Positions 1 to 11,654 are shown, numbered from the stretch's first letter. The stretch: 64,000 nucleotides of DNA from Guyanagaster necrorhizus (GCF_019112545.1 NW_025064891.1:89311-153310); one strand, 5' to 3'. The notes: a model not told the origin generated them from the sequence alone. A program made the numbers and translations.

Positions 1-335
1 GAAGCATCTCCGTTGCCGAACAAGCGTCTGGATTCGCAGACACTTGAGATAATGCAGCTACACAGCCTGAAGATAGTCTGATGATGCGTGAGCAAAAGCC
101 ACTGAGAGCAATATATTTTGACTGACTGTGCTGATACAACGGTGGCACCCAGCACAGCGCACTGTCCAAGGGCGACCGTGTCATCAACGGTGCATGTGCC
201 ACACCTTCATGTGGCTGTCAGCGTGTGAGCAGCAGAGTAAAAAGGGACGAAAGGTGAGCAACAGCCAAGCCCTGAGCAATGAGTACCCTTGACCGGTCCG
301 GCGGCATTCGACTTTAGGGTGTGTCTTTACTCGCT
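1..335. other. Left edge, no gene assigned
   Basis: The first 81 bases form a short open frame on the plus strand ending in TGA at 79-81. This could be the tail of a gene lying to the left, but it is too short to support a call. The remainder probably holds the upstream region of the coiled-coil gene that begins at 336. I see no other structure here. Confidence 0.3.
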
Positions 336-1494
336 ATGACCACTCCCTTGTCTTCTACGAATATGCCCAACTCTTTTCTCTTCGATACCAATGAGCCACT
401 TTACGCGACCACTGGCGCGTCACAATCCAACATCCTCCAACCAAAGAATGGAAGAATCACGTCTGCTCGTCAAAGTGCTACATCACCTTTCTCCTTCCAT
501 CCATCTTCAAAGCAGGATTCCCTATTCAGTGCCTTTTCGTCATCAATATCTACGACAAACACAGAACCAGCCGGTAGTCACATTGCAATGTCGCTCTGTG
601 ACCAAATCTTCACCTTTAATCTGCAATGTCTGGAGCCTGATCCAAGGGAAATCATCGAGCTGCTGAAGCTTACCGCCAGCGACAAGGGAAACTGGGCGCT
701 TGTTGGTCTACACTATCGACGCGTTGGGAATCCTTCAGCGGCCATCACAGTGATAACCACCATGGTAAAAGGTATTTTCATGGTATTCGTTATTTAACTT
801 TGACGCGTTACTAAATGGTTTTCAAATACTTTTAGAAATGACCAGACATCAAATTCCAGATACCCACCTCAAACCTGCATTCCTCTTCCTTGCCAGCTGC
901 GAAACCGAACTCAGTAAACAGACGAAACAGGACGATGCCACCAGTACCGCCCAGCATCGCCAGAACGCACAGAAGTGGCTGCAGAAGGTGTATGGCATCT
1001 TTTCAGACAGCATCGTAGAATCCTCAAAGCCACCCGTACCCTTTGCACGCCAGCCCTCTTTGCCAAAGAAGACAAAGAATAAACCTCAGAATCACTCCCT
1101 CTCAGTTCCTCGTCTACATGCGGAATTGCCTCCGAGACCACAAAACGTTTATCAAAAAATCTTGGAGCGAGAAATTGGCTCTCTTAGAGACCGGCAGGCT
1201 GTGCAGGCTAGTATCCTTTCCGAAGTTCGCTCCTGTAAACGGCAGTTGGAGGATGATATCACCTATGAACGCGAAACGCGACGGCGAATGGAACGAGAGC
1301 TTGATACTCTTCGAAGGGAAAGAGACTCGGCCCGGCGGTCCGAAGCATATGCTGTGGAACAGATGATGAAGGAAACGGAGACCCGACGAAGGATGGAAGA
1401 GATTGTGGATAGGGAGAGGCAGCTGAGGCGGGAGACTGAAGGAAGGTTGTACATCTCAGAGCACGGTCACTTGAACCTTTCCCTGGATGCATAA
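336..1494 (+). CDS. Unknown protein with C-terminal coiled coil
   Basis: There are two exons, 336-771 and 836-1494, joined by a 64-nt intron with a GTATTT donor and TTTTAG acceptor. The phase joins the frames cleanly and gives about 364 residues. I chose ATG 336 because the longer open frame upstream begins with GTG. The N-terminal 90 residues are Ser/Thr-rich and low complexity. The middle (about 95-175) is predicted helical, containing KGNWALVGLHYRRVGN and a second segment with FLFLASCETEL, and could be a small TPR-like helical repeat. Residues about 245-345 are a strongly charged coiled coil full of Arg and Glu heptads. I do not recognise a named family. The reading frame and splice are well supported; the function is unknown. 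Confidence 0.75.
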
Positions 1495-1744
1495 CGGATG
1501 CAGCTTTTGTTTGCATTTTTAGACTTCATGATTCGAACTCTCTGTAGTAGATTGCTACCTAGACACTGTCCCAGCTTAGCCAAATACAGAAACTGTACAG
1601 TTTACGGCAGGTGCCGAAGTATTACTCAAACTTTAATATTGTAATCAAGTGCAAACAAAGTCTCGACGCACTGACCGCAATTTTGGGGCGTTATTCTACA
1701 TCAAAAAGTTTCGCCGACCTCCTCAAGACTTTCTCTCTTCGAAC

Positions 1745-2628
1745 ATGGCGGCCACCACCCTACCCAAAGAAATCTCTAAACTCGGCTCAGAGGTCAAACT
1801 TTTTGGAAAGTGGGATGCTCAAGAGTGCGTTATCATACTCTTCATTGGATCCGGAACGGCTGGCCAATATCTCGTTAATCTGTAGTGTCGAAGTGAAAGA
1901 TATCTCCCTGACGGATTACATCCAAGTCCGCCATGCCGTCTACCTTCCCCATACTGCTGGCCGATATGCCAAAAAGCAATTCAAGAAGGCTCAGATGCCC
2001 ATTGTTGAGCGATTGGTGGACAGGTGTGTTGCTAGTAATTCTACGTTATAGGGATGTATCTGATACTGGTATTAGTTTGATGATGAATGGTCGCAACAAT
2101 GGCAAAAAAGTCATGGCCGTCCGAATTGTCGCTCATGCATTTGAGATCATCCACCTTCTTACAGACCAGAACCCCATCCAGGTATGTCTGACTTTTCGTC
2201 AGCCGGGTACAGATCTCTTAATATTTCAAAGGTTCTCGTCGATGCTATTGTGAACACTGGTCCTCGTGAAGACTCAACTCGTATCGGTTCGCAGGGCACC
2301 GTTCGTCGTCAGGCTGTTGACGTTTCCCCTCTCCGACGGGTGAACCAAGCTATCTCGCTTCTTACTATTGGCGTATGTTATATGCTTTCTTAGCCTCTCT
2401 GCTCACACAAATTTAACTCGAAACGCAGACGCGTGAATCTGCTTTCCGCAATGTCAAGTCTATTGCGGAGTGCTTGGCTGATGAGCTTATCAATGCGGCC
2501 AAGGGTTCCTCAAACTCATATGCCATCAAGGTACTTAGTTTCATTCCACGAGATTGTCTGAACGCCGCTCAATCAAAGCATATCAGAAAAAGGACGAGCT
2601 TGAGCGTGTTGCCAAATCCAATCGGTGA
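1745..2628 (+). CDS. RPS5: 40S ribosomal protein uS7 (S5)
   Basis: Six exons (1745-1824, 1886-2023, 2076-2181, 2232-2372, 2429-2530, 2587-2628) give 202 residues, the normal length for eukaryotic uS7. Family hallmarks are easy to read: DISLTDYIQ, the [13 protein letters not shown] segment, [17 protein letters not shown], the nearly invariant stretch [10 protein letters not shown] followed by [17 protein letters not shown], and the C-terminus [20 protein letters not shown]. The protein sits in the head of the small subunit near the mRNA exit and contacts the E-site tRNA. All introns are 50-61 nt. The final exon is 42 nt. Identification is certain. Confidence 0.97.
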
Positions 2629-3836
2629 GAGCATTGCTGGTACGGGCGTCAGTTTTTTCCTGCTGTCGTGGAGAGGGACGCGGGTTTCTGGGAAAGAGAT
2701 AGAAAATCGAAGTTGGATGGTATAGGCTGTTTCTATTGCATTCTGTCTCAATCCTATGACGTTTATTGCTCTATGCGTTCCAACATGAGCTTTTCGTTGC
2801 TTTGAATGAATTCAATGAGTAACGGGCATTTGCCGTCCTTGAGATTTTTTTTTTGTCATGCGCCCACCACAACATTGGGCGAGGTCCTTGACATCCGTAT
2901 TTTCGGAACATTTTCGGACAGAAAGTCCGTTTCGAGATGAATGATGAGCAGGAGTCGACGAGAACCCTAAATAGATGAGCCTAGGCAGCAACTAGGCACT
3001 GCCATCACCATCCATCGAGCCTCGTTCTCATGACGAAACGCTACGAAGCATCTTTGGAAACAATGGAGCTACAGCCCCTACGTAGACCAGCTTCATTCCT
3101 TTGTCATTGCCTTGTACAGAATATTTAACGAAACAATCGTGCAACCCATCAAAACAATAGTGCCGGGGAGAAAGAAAAAAAAACACAACTAACAGTTAAT
3201 AAAGCGCTCCGGGAAAGGAAAATAACTTTCAGTATTACAACGAGAAACTTGGTGTAAGTAGTGAAGATATAAATGAGGTCACAGGGGGTTTTAAACATCT
3301 CCACACCAGCATCTGAAAAACCTCCATAGACGATAGAATGGAAAGAGTAGTGGGTAATGAGCAAATGCCAGCAGGGAGAGATGCAGGGTGGTGTGATAGA
3401 TGATAATCGATGGTATACAATGGTCAGGACGTAGAAAAGATATGCTTGTGTCTAGTGATACAGTCTGTGGAGAACGCGATAACATCGAAAGTAGGATGAA
3501 GGTGTCCAAGGACCGCACTTCGCACGTTACATTATGGGGGTGGCAAAAGTCCGAATTAGAGCGGCAAACGGTGAAACGAGCGAAAAATCGCGGACACAGC
3601 GAAAGTGATGGCGAGCTGTCAGTCGTCGCCAAAGCCCGAGAGGATAGCGCATTGTCTATTTGTCGACGGAATGCGATGCAGCAATTTTGGAGAGGGAGTC
3701 ATTGCGAAACGTGGCAGAGAAAATGCAAGGTAATCCGAGTTCCAGGTTTGAGTCCTGATGAGAGATTCCAGTAAAAACGCCGTGAATGCAAGACAGATCA
3801 GGGTTGCGATGTGACTAGCACGCAGGTATACAGCTG
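2629..3836. other. Intergenic, convergent
   Basis: This is about 1.2 kb between the 3' ends of RPS5 (plus) and the AFF-like gene (minus). Open frames on both strands, the largest being 124 codons at 3400-3774, lack recognisable motifs or a partner exon. A T-rich run near 2846 is the only simple-sequence feature. I see no gene. Confidence 0.5.
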
Positions 3837-5695
3837 CTACCGCGACATGGACGGAGTGTGGCCGTGGGACGTCGAACCCGGACGAGACCCTGTTTTGCCA
3901 GCTTTGTTCCCCCCCTCTACCGAATCCTCCGGCCTAGGCTTTGGTACAACACCAGCCAAACCCTTGTACCCGTATGTTCTGCCGAACTCTCTCAGCATTG
4001 CTTGCCCCATTAGACATACCCAGCCAAGTCCCTCGCCACTAAGACCTTGCCCTGGCCAATAAAGTTCACCTTCATCATCCTCGATGTCGGGCTCGTGCTC
4101 ATCCATAAAGGAGAGAGTAGAACAGGCCATCCGAGCGAATGTTTTTGGGAAATGGCGAGCAATTATGGGAAGCGTGAGAGTTTGCTCAGCCATCTTTAAA
4201 GAGGCTACCGCCGTACTTATGTTTGAGAAATGATCTTTCAGCGAGCCAATTAAGTGTGTCCCCATCGGAACCGTCACGCCGTTCGCCGCGGTTGCTACAT
4301 GTGCCGGTATCTGACCATTATGATAACGAGAGGGTATTATTCGAGGATGTGGCGCTGGCGCGACCACAGCTGGTGCAGGTGGTGGCGCTACTGAGGAGGC
4401 GATAGAAGAAGATCGGCCATTGGGATTGGGGGTACCATCGTCCCGATTAGTAGGCGTAGAGTTTGCACTGTTTGCAGGTGCTATACTCGCCGGCGAAGGT
4501 AACATTTGAGGGGTACCTTGGTTCTGTGTCTTGACCCCGAGTAGAGATGGGTTGGCGCCCTTGGGTATACTCTCTGCTTGATTAATGGCGCCCTTAACTT
4601 CTTTCCTAGCAACGTCGACGGCCTGGGCCAGCTCCTGATCAAGCAGCCGGGGCGAATACGCCACTTTACGTGCGTTAATGAAGCCTTCGATCATGAAGCT
4701 ATGAACCGCGTCAAGAACCGGAGAGGTTGAGCAGGAGAACACTGGAGCTTACATTAGTCCGAGAAGAGCCTTTTCTCCATCATTGGACGCTTCTTCGGTT
4801 TGCCACTTTTGCTTGCACCAACTCAAAAAAGCCGTAATGGTGGTCCAAGAATCCACAATACAGCTGCGTTTGTTGTAATCCTTGTTCCATAAGGAATAGG
4901 TGAAGCAGATGAGGGCATCCACAAGCTCGAGCCTGGCGATGAGACCACCGTATTTGTGGTAAGGGGAATTAAGCGGCGGAGGATTGGGAAGCGGTCGGTA
5001 TTCTCTATGTGATGAAGGATATGTAGACCAAAAACGTGCGTCGCCAGAGTACTTGAGTAGGCGGCCGGCATTGTGGTATTTGTCGTGCAGTTGGTCAAAG
5101 TGCCTTGTGTATGGCCTTCCTCGCTTGGGCCGGCGCACCGGCATGAAGCTTGAGACGACATTAACAGCCTCAGTAGAGGACGATGACGGCGGCGGCGGCG
5201 GGGCCAAAGGGAGATCCTCACGCACTTCGCCATCTTCGCACGGCTCCGAGCGGGCGGCGGGGTCGGCAGGAGGTAAAGGGTTAGACGGACGGTTGACCGG
5301 CGGTGGCTGGGTCGAGTTCGTGGTACGAGGCAATGGGGGGTAGGAACGGCTGGATACTGAGCTCGTTCTAGGACGTTTGGAGGGCTCTTGGGCGAGTGAC
5401 GGGTCTGGCTTGCGCTTGGAGCCTGGAGCTGGCGATGACGCTCGGGAAGCTGGTGGCGACGGTGGCAGTGTAGGCGCCAAGAGAGTAGCCAATTCTCCAA
5501 TCCCCTGGAGTGGAAAAATCGAAGATCAGTCTGCAGCCTCTATGCAGTAAAGCTAACCGACCTCGAGGTACCGTAGCAGCTGCTGTTTCGACCATCTACT
5601 GCAATGTCTGTCAGATATCTTTCAGAAGAATGAAACCAGGCAGTATACCGTTTCCGCGAGTGGGGGTGCTGCGGCATAGAGGCAGAGGGCGCCAT
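3837..5695 (-). CDS. Candidate AF4/FMR2 C-terminal-homology protein (elongation factor scaffold)
   Basis: Four exons on the minus strand (5649-5695, 5562-5598, 4753-5504, 3837-4698) give 565 residues; introns are 50, 57 and 54 nt with GT-AG ends and matching phases. The N-terminal 150 residues are Pro/Ser-rich with basic nuclear-signal-like patches (SKRKPDP, RPKRGRP). The rest holds two helical blocks separated by a Pro/Ala-rich linker. The first contains LHDKYHNAGRLLKYSGDARF and GGLIARLELVDALICFTYSLW; the second contains NGVTVPMGTHLIGSLKDHFS. The order, an xxAxxLKxxAD-like helix, then a helix with ALxFxE-like spacing, then a late helix after a flexible linker, resembles the C-terminal homology domain of AF4/FMR2 proteins, which scaffold the super elongation complex. 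That assignment is inference from pattern memory. Gene structure is well supported; function is tentative. Confidence 0.6.
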
Positions 5696-7394
5696 GGTGG
5701 TAAAAAGCAGAGTGAAGGATCCCTTGAAGGCCGGTGAGCCAGCAGTTTCCAAGATTAGTGTGACGATGTCACGGCTTAGTCACGTTCTACATTTGGAATG
5801 GCAAATTGGGGTCACTTTTGTTTGAGAGAGCAGCCGGACGGCGAAATGAAGTTCTATAACTTTAGTAATAATCAATCCATTATAATGAAGCGAAATTCGG
5901 GCTGGTCTTTCTTTTCTGTGTTTCCCCTCTGTCCCATATCATCTTTCAGGAAAATGGGCCGCCGGTTGCCGATCCTAGCGTCACCTTTGTCCGTTCATTG
6001 TTATAATTTATCATTGTATTGCCATAGGCCTTGTATGCTATTTTTCGGTCGAAACATCATCAAGCGACCCACGACCGTCGTGCGACCATCCTGTGCTCGT
6101 TACTGTCTGTTTCACAAAACGGGGAAATCTAATCTAATCATTGTTTCGATCAGGAACCGGGGCCGGAGGCGAAGGAATCCCATTTCTGTGGTCCATGCAG
6201 GGCCAAGTAGGATCCTTGCAGCGCACAGTGGAAAACTCGAGTCTTCCAGCTGGATGTATTCTTTCCGACCATTCTCAGCCATTATGCCGAGTCGACGTTT
6301 CCATTCAAATGAAAGTTCCATTTGGTGCACCACATGAACATCGAATATGGAGATATCACCTGACAATTCGGATCACCGCAATTCTGGTCCTCCTGGATGT
6401 TACCCAACCCATTCCTTTACACGGACGGCGTTTCTCAGACGGGCGGTAGCTGGCTCGAACCTTGCCATCGGTGTCCACTGTCCAGTCTTCCCATGCCCAT
6501 GATCCTTGATCGACGGCCCGGAAACAGTATGGAAACACTTTTTCCCTCTCTGCTCCCGACATGTTTCCGAAAGCGCTAACCACCATTGTGAGCCAGAACA
6601 TGGCCCATCCGTTCTGTCATTCCCCGAGTCTTACGCTCTTTGGTCTCAGTTCACCATACCCGATGTTCTCGGTCGAGGGCACAGACGCTAAACTATCTCT
6701 GGCATCGTATCCGTCTCGACCCTTTTTTGGGTCCTATCATATTTCTAATCTCCACTGACCTCTCAACATACAACCCAGAGTACCGCTACCGCCGAATTAT
6801 AACGGTTACGCCAAGCTACTTTGACCTCGTCGTGTCAATGATGCTGAATGACGGAAAAAGTACTTCGTTACTCCGGGGACCTATACGGCAATCGGGCAAC
6901 ATCCAAGTAGAAGGAAACTGTACAATTGATGGCCGTCCGTCATTTGTAGTCTTGACCACGCAAGATGTAATTCGTTTGATTTTGAACATACCTGGCAAGC
7001 AGAGATGCTCAGTGACAGATATGACGAGGGCGCCATTGCCATTGCCAAGCCTGCAGGCACCGATGAACGGAATCAAAGTTACGCGATCACGTGACACTCG
7101 CAATGACCCATTTGGCAGACGCGTTGACACGTTTCTTCGGTTCTGCAGGTATCACAGCATGGTCAGAACAAAAAGACTATCAGAATTCCAGTACAACATA
7201 TGATAAAACAGGTACTATACAGATACGAAATACAAGACAAGAGTACAAGAAATCAGAGAGAGGACTTCATAATTCAGCAGACACATAATAATGTAAGAAA
7301 AAAAAACAAGAAATTCCTTTCCGTTCCGTGGTCGATAAAAATGTATAAGGGATGTCGCAAACGCTGAAAAACATAAAGAGAAGGTCCAAGAAAA
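5696..7394. other. Intergenic with unexplained open frames
   Basis: This 1.7 kb separates the start of the AFF-like gene from the end of the next minus-strand gene. It contains overlapping open frames on both strands: plus 5798-6337 and 6640-7203, and minus 6112-6366, 6356-6601 and 6816-7130. The minus frames 6356-6601 and 6112-6366 have a somewhat protein-like composition (for example GSWAWEDWTVDTDGKVRAS), but I could not join them into a gene with good splice sites and recognise no family. They may be relics or chance frames. Confidence 0.35.
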
Positions 7395-8756
7395 TCATTT
7401 CCGGCCACCTCCAACTTTCCGGGCACATAATGCCTTCGTATTCCCCCTTCTCATCTTGACTTGTTCGGTCTTTTCAGTCGCATAGGGGGAGGATTTCTTC
7501 ATACGTGTCTGTTGCGCTGCAGAATGACCTTTGGATCGTGTAATCCGAGCTGAAATGATCTCTTCCTGGTAATCCGCCTTGACAAGTTCCTCGGTCGCCA
7601 TATCTTTGAGATTCAGAGACTCAGGCGGCTCGTTCGCGGTTGTGGTAGACGCAACAGATAAAGACCTATTAGATGCGATGAGCGTCTCAGATGAGATTTG
7701 GGAGCTTGATCGGTTTCGAGAGCGAGATATCGATGAGGAAATAGTACGAGGGACGGGACATGGTGACTGCGATAATGCTGAAGACGACGTAGATGATGTT
7801 GAGGCTGGTTCTATGACCACAACTCGTTTAGCGCTGTGGGTCTGGCAAGTGCTTGGCCACTGCGAGGCAGGTGGATTGGGTGCTGTTTCGAAGGTATATT
7901 CGACAGTTGTTAATGGGCCTGAAGGTTGCAATATGCTAGCGGAATGGGTTGCTGCTGTCTGAAGGGGTGACGCCGCTTTGCGCAGGCAAGATCGTCGCGT
8001 CTGCATCCTAGGCCGCTTGGTAACTGGCGCCCCTTCGGGACTGACGTCGGCGTCTGCGAAGCTTGAGATAGAAACAACGACAGGTTCGCGATGGCGCTTG
8101 CGAGTTTGAGGTCCTGAGGGAATGGGAGCCTGCTTCTGGGCCAGCTGGGAATACCATAGCTTAGAACGGATAACTTGATGCCAGCCCTTGGAATGCCAAA
8201 GGTACAAAGTAAGCATGTTTGGTCTGACCCCGAAGTATCTAATAAGGGGAGGATTTTTTGCATCTAGAAGAATAATTGAAGCGGGAATTGCATAACAAAC
8301 GCCACACGACTCACCTATGACCCTGTGTGTCAATTCAAGAGTATTATCGACCTGCTTGCTGCCCCAAAATAGCCAATGAGCTGGGTGCGAAGGTCTGTCA
8401 AAGACTGAGAGCGCTGACAGAGCGCGCAAGGTGGTATCTTGGAGCTCCTGCGGCAGCTTCCAACTGTTCTCCGCGAAGTTAAGACAGTACTGGACGAGAG
8501 GAAACTCTACAGAAAGAACGTGATGACGGCCAATCTTCCAAAGGCCTGGAATATGGGTTGGTTCATGTTGTGTGAGTGTGTCTGATGTGGTAGTGGATGG
8601 CTGGGAGAGTGCAGAGGTGACAGACGACATCGATGACATCGTCAGCGTCATCGTACCGCTGAGGGAAGACTGAGGTTTCCGGGTCGTGTCAGGTATAGGC
8701 TCTGAGCGAGCGAAGGAGATAGGAAGCCGACTGGCTGATGAATCCGAAAAGGACAT
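7395..8756 (-). CDS. Unknown Ser-rich, probably nuclear protein
   Basis: Two exons (8315-8756 and 7395-8263) encode about 436 residues. The 51-nt intron 8264-8314 has GTGAGT and CTAG ends, a multiple of three in length and no stop, so it is easily missed; splicing gives THRVIDAKNPPLIRYFG, which reads more naturally than the retained form. ATG 8756 is the first methionine, because the open frame further upstream starts at TTG. Residues about 65-250 form a compact, aromatic-rich domain (PGLWKIGRHH, HPAHWLFWGSKQ, LYLWHSKGWHQVIRSKLW). The C-terminal half is Ser/Thr-rich and basic with KRPRMQTRRS and KRHREP patches typical of nuclear signals. I do not recognise the family. Confidence 0.75.
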   Translation of the reverse strand: MSFSDSSASRLPISFARSEPIPDTTRKPQSSLSGTMTLTMSSMSSVTSALSQPSTTTSDTLTQHEPTHIPGLWKIGRHHVLSVEFPLVQYCLNFAENSWKLPQELQDTTLRALSALSVFDRPSHPAHWLFWGSKQVDNTLELTHRVIGESCGVCYAIPASIILLDAKNPPLIRYFGVRPNMLTLYLWHSKGWHQVIRSKLWYSQLAQKQAPIPSGPQTRKRHREPVVVSISSFADADVSPEGAPVTKRPRMQTRRSCLRKAASPLQTAATHSASILQPSGPLTTVEYTFETAPNPPASQWPSTCQTHSAKRVVVIEPASTSSTSSSALSQSPCPVPRTISSSISRSRNRSSSQISSETLIASNRSLSVASTTTANEPPESLNLKDMATEELVKADYQEEIISARITRSKGHSAAQQTRMKKSSPYATEKTEQVKMRRGNTKALCARKVGGGRK

Positions 8757-9216
8757 GACTGAGGAGGGAGAAAGAGGGTACCCGACTGGAGGAGACTGGA
8801 AGAGAAGAAACAGAGGCAGTGGGACGCCGCAAGGGAAATGATAGGACGTAATGGAATGAAAGGAGGCCGAGACGGCGATGGAGGAAGAAGAAAGGTAAGC
8901 CAAGTCGAAGCAGGTGGCGGGCCTATATACCTTTTGACTTACCGGGCTGTTTTATATATTGACCACGTGGGTTTCCTTTTTGGGAACAGCGACCCCCCCC
9001 CCCCCCCTGGGGTCTTTGTTCGTCTTGCTCATTGCCAAAACACTGATGCAAATGCCTTTGTGCTTTGTCTACAGTGCCCTTTGATGCATACACGGCTGAC
9101 AATAATATAATATTCAAGAAGAGTGGTCTTTGTATCCGATGGTCGGGAGACAGCATCTTAGATCTGCTTCGATGTCTTTTTCGAAAATGCATGCCATTGA
9201 AACAAATGCATTTTCA
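8757..9216. other. Intergenic with a 15-base poly-C tract
   Basis: This stretch lies between TEN1 and the unknown Ser-rich gene, both on the minus strand, and must contain the latter's promoter. The plus strand carries an uninterrupted run of 15 C at 8993-9007. No other feature is visible. Confidence 0.5.
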
Positions 9217-9710
9217 TTATGAATCAGTCAACATTTCGATAGACAGATTCCATATCTCTAAATCAAGGTCCCCCGCCTTTATCACAAGTATTGCGCGAAG
9301 AAACAAGTGAGGATCAAGGGCAGGTGTCGGAGCAAATGACGGAATCGTCGGTATCGGCAGTTCCTCCTGAAATTCTGTCAGTTCGACCACCGCCTGACTT
9401 GCCTGCACACGCACGTCACTCTTCTCCAGGTGCCCTATCACCATAATCCCCCCCAGTCGCTCCCGAACCCATGCGCCCGACCAGTGATCGACGCAGAGCG
9501 ACACATCCACTAGGACGGCAGCATCATGATCCAGGAGAATTCCAAGTCCTGTGACAGGATCATACGACAGTAATCTCGAGCATCCATCAGCTGCAAGCTA
9601 TTACATGTGTGGTCCACTCACTTGCCTGCCAGACGCACTTTCTGGCCTACCAGCCTTTCCTCAACGACTGCCAATCGAGTTGGAGCCGCAGTGTCTGGAC
9701 AAGAGGACAT
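9217..9710 (-). CDS. TEN1: CST telomere-capping complex subunit Ten1 (OB fold)
   Basis: Two exons (9622-9710 and 9217-9574) joined by a 47-nt intron give 148 residues, a typical Ten1 size. The start is the only in-frame ATG before VEERLVGQKVRLAG. The protein reads as a single OB fold: a first strand VGQKVRLAGKLLSYDP, a second GLGILLDHDAAVLVDVSLCV, then WVRERLGGIMVIGHLEKSD and a C-terminal strand/helix ending LFLRAILVIKAGDLDL. This pattern, with the GxLLSYDP and VxGHLE motifs, matches fungal Ten1. With Stn1 (and Cdc13 or CTC1) it protects telomere ends and recruits polymerase alpha. Identification rests on motif order and size, and small OB-fold proteins are hard to separate, so some doubt remains. 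Confidence 0.72.
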
Positions 9711-9890
9711 CTAGAGCACCACGCTCTTGATACGCGTTCTACGATACCAATCTTGTTCAAGGATGTTTCGGCCGCAGGCGAGCCGCCGCACGTTCTATTC
9801 AAGGGATATTGTAATACAATTATTACATAATATATATACAACGAGATCAAAAAATTTAACCATCAACTAAGAGAAGGAGAAGAATCGTGT

Positions 9891-11598
9891 TTACACGTCG
9901 AATCTTCGAACAACGATACCCTCGGGACCAGAACTAATCACCCTTCGTTCGTCAAATACCAACGTTCTCTTGCCACACACGGGTGGTGAAGATTCTGGAT
10001 CGCAGACTTTAGCACTAGTGCCTGCTTCCAAATCCCAGACCCACACACTACCATTCAGTCCAAGACTGACACATCTCCCATCAGCCAGAGCCAAAGATGA
10101 TACTGGGCCTATCTGTCCGTGCAGATTCCGTGCAAAGGTTAACTTTGGTGGACTGGATGCAACCGAGGACATCGGTGGAAGTGAGAGACGATATAATTGC
10201 AGCGTTGTGGGTGAGTGCATGGGAGATGCGATGTAAGGAGCAGTGAAAGGATGGTTGTTAGGGGATAGTGAGGTGCTATTTGAAAGGCCGCCAGCAGGAG
10301 CCAGGACTACCCATTTACCGTCAGTCTGTGTATCTGCTATAAACGATACCTTTCGACTCCATTGCTCCCGAATGGAGCGAACTTTACGCTCGTCGATCCA
10401 CCCTGAGGGTATATCAAACGATCGAGTTGTTCGTGTAGACACAACTGTCATAGGCTCGGTATCAAGGGCCAGGGCCGATGAACGTGAAATCCTAGATGTA
10501 TGTCCCGAGATGACGACTTCTGTGGCACCAACAGACCAATGAGCTGGATATACTGGTATGGCATAAGCCACGACCAGTCTATACGTGGACAGCGAGGGGG
10601 TAGATAAAACCAGAGACGTAGGCGGAAAGGAAGTGAACGATGTGAGCGTTTGGGTATGGGTTACGGTATCACCCGAAAGGTCGTAGATGGAAAGGGCAAA
10701 GTCTTGCGATAGAGAAATGAGTAGTGGATGGTGATACACAGATTGGACAATTGGGCAAGTCCGCGTCGTTTGTGTGGTAGGGACATAGGTTAACTTGGCT
10801 ATTGAACCAACGAGATGTGTATGGTGAATATGGTATATTGTGAACTCTCCACTGGAGAGAAAGGCAGCAAGATGCACCCGACCTGACACGGGAGATGACT
10901 GGTCCAAAGAGAGCGCCGTAATTCTGTTGGGTGCGGTGCTGCGAGAGGACCTACACAGCAGAGTATGGGTAACACCTGAAGGTGCTCTGACATGAATTTC
11001 TGGGGTCAGAGACTCTCGTGATGATGCAATAATAGTCAGAGACCCGGCCAATAGTAAGTGCGTCCGCTCGTCATGAGAAAAATTGGACTCCAAGCGAGTC
11101 AATGAGGGAAAGACAGGACTGTCGCTAAATTGTTCCACTAAACACCGGCCTTGGTAGGTTGATGTAAATCCAGACTTTTCATCGATATGCGAGACCTTGC
11201 ATACCTGTTCGCCAGTTGGAGCTTATGCGAAACATCCATTTCCAGTCCTTCAAGTCTTCTATCTTGGCTCGATCGGGCAGGGACCTGACCTCGCGACCGT
11301 CTGCTCTGCCAAAAAAGCCCCTGGCACCACGCAAACGTGGACGGCCGTAGACACGGAGATAGAGGATCCTCCATAATTCATTGTCAGCGGCAAGTCTGCA
11401 CCAAGTTTTGCTGGTGGACTGGGTAGCACAAAGGTCGACCCAGGAAAGATGGGAAAAGATGCAGAGAATGAGCTCATCGTATAAGGCAGTTTCGAACGTC
11501 AGCTTGGGTGTCGAAGAGGGATGTGAACTGTCAGAATTTATACCGTGGAGGCGCTTGGACGGCGGCAGAGATGCAGGCGAGAGGCGATGTTTGGTCAT
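9891..11598 (-). CDS. F-box / WD-repeat-like protein
   Basis: Two exons (11205-11598 and 9891-11149) with a 55-nt intron give 550 residues. The N-terminal half of exon 1 holds an F-box (about residues 30-75: YDELILCIFSHLSWVDLCATQSTSKTWCRLAADNELW, broken here only for description), followed by the conserved WRILYLRVYG and a Trp-rich link ending NWRTGRC. The remainder is beta-propeller-like with at least one clear WD unit (GRCVSLGLNGSVWVWDLEAG) near the C-terminus. F-box proteins dock substrates onto SCF ubiquitin ligases via Skp1; the propeller would bind the substrate. It is transcribed divergently from WDR83, only 56 bp apart. Confidence 0.85.
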
Positions 11599-11654
11599 GA
11601 TGGTAAAAAGTGAAGCCAAGTCTGTCAGTCCAGTTTGTACACCCTCTCCCAATA
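11599..11654. promoter_or_regulatory. 56-bp divergent intergenic region (F-box gene / WDR83)
   Basis: The start codons of the minus-strand F-box gene (11598) and plus-strand WDR83 (11655) are 56 bp apart. The two genes must therefore share a core promoter, or each transcript must start inside the other's coding region. No TATA-like motif is evident. Confidence 0.55.
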
